Shown: piece by piece, positions 33,054 to 33,135 of the stretch
Numbering within the stretch: the stretch's first letter is position 1
Layout of the letters: the number at the start of each line of letters is the position of its first letter
Assembly: GCA_002257235.1 (NCBI GenBank)
Contig: NCGZ01000006.1
Location: 1 to 33,135, forward strand
From: Alphaproteobacteria bacterium 16-39-46
Lineage (GTDB): Bacteria > Pseudomonadota > Alphaproteobacteria > 16-39-46
Reading direction: 5' to 3'
DNA: 33,135 bases
Made by a program: the position numbers and the translations under genes
Notes under the pieces: generated by a model
What the model saw: only the letters and a program-made list of their open reading frames with translations
Databases searched by the model: none
Told to the model about the DNA's origin: nothing

Positions 33054-33112
33054 CCTCATAAAAAAAGAAAAAAGCTTTAAAATATGAATAACAGTTTATA
33101 ATCATTAGGAAA

Positions 33113-33135
33113 ATGAAGAAAAAAATCTCTAAAAA
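33113..33135 (+). CDS. start of a further gene cut by the window end
   Basis: ATG at 33113 follows AGGA at 33106-33109 and begins MKKKISK, then runs off the window. TATAAT at about 33097-33102 could be a -10 of its own, or the gene may continue the secretion operon (60 bp after the Cys-repeat gene). Nothing more can be said. Confidence 0.4.

Overview
This AT-rich window looks chromosomal and alphaproteobacterial, most likely from an intracellular or symbiotic lineage such as Holosporales or Rickettsiales-like bacteria (inference). Support comes from a circularly permuted two-piece tmRNA gene, a GapR (DUF2312) protein, an IalB-family protein, the mlaE-mlaF-radA-cvpA gene order, an AAA-ATPase/PD-(D/E)XK (DUF1703-type) protein common in protist symbionts, an AmpG-type importer and a vir-like type IV secretion locus. 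No rRNA, tRNA or CRISPR array was seen.

Layout. 1-726: a gene remnant and two hairpins. 727-9939 (all minus strand): a large exported helical-repeat protein of unknown function; an operon running mlaE > mlaF > radA > cvpA; a DUF1703-type ATPase/nuclease; two small lipoproteins ending at a clear terminator. 9940-13470: a long intergenic stretch, a tiny exported cysteine-rich protein with a 15-bp tandem repeat in its signal peptide, gapR, an SH3 lipoprotein preceded by a 17-codon ORF, then ialB-rlmN overlapping by ATGA. 13391-14542: a transposase remnant that runs into the 3' end of rlmN, followed by the permuted ssrA gene and its terminator. 14728-18281: two MFS transporters (the second AmpG-like) and a DUF1778/GNAT toxin-antitoxin pair with a good promoter. 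18299-23489 (minus): a methyltransferase pseudogene with two in-frame stops, greA, and a probable operon of an exported MoaB/MogA-like protein > pcm-like > rhodanese > tolC > dps.

23638-33053 (plus) is the most coherent system: one near-consensus sigma70 promoter (TTGACC-N17-TATAAA) followed by virB2, B3, B4, B5-like, B6, a 52-residue B7-like lipoprotein, B8, B9, B10 and a 599-residue exported protein. Several junctions overlap by stop/start. Together these would form the pilus, the VirB4 motor, the inner-membrane platform (B3, B6, B8) and the outer core (B7, B9, B10). VirB11, VirD4, a relaxase and VirB1 are not in the window. Two features stand out: VirB10 has a short lipoprotein-like N-terminus and an acidic linker in place of the usual cytoplasmic tail, TM helix and proline-rich region; and the last protein holds six ~47-residue units, each with a Cys pair 31-33 residues apart. 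That cysteine-repeat protein, translationally coupled to virB10, is the best candidate here for an undescribed secretion component.
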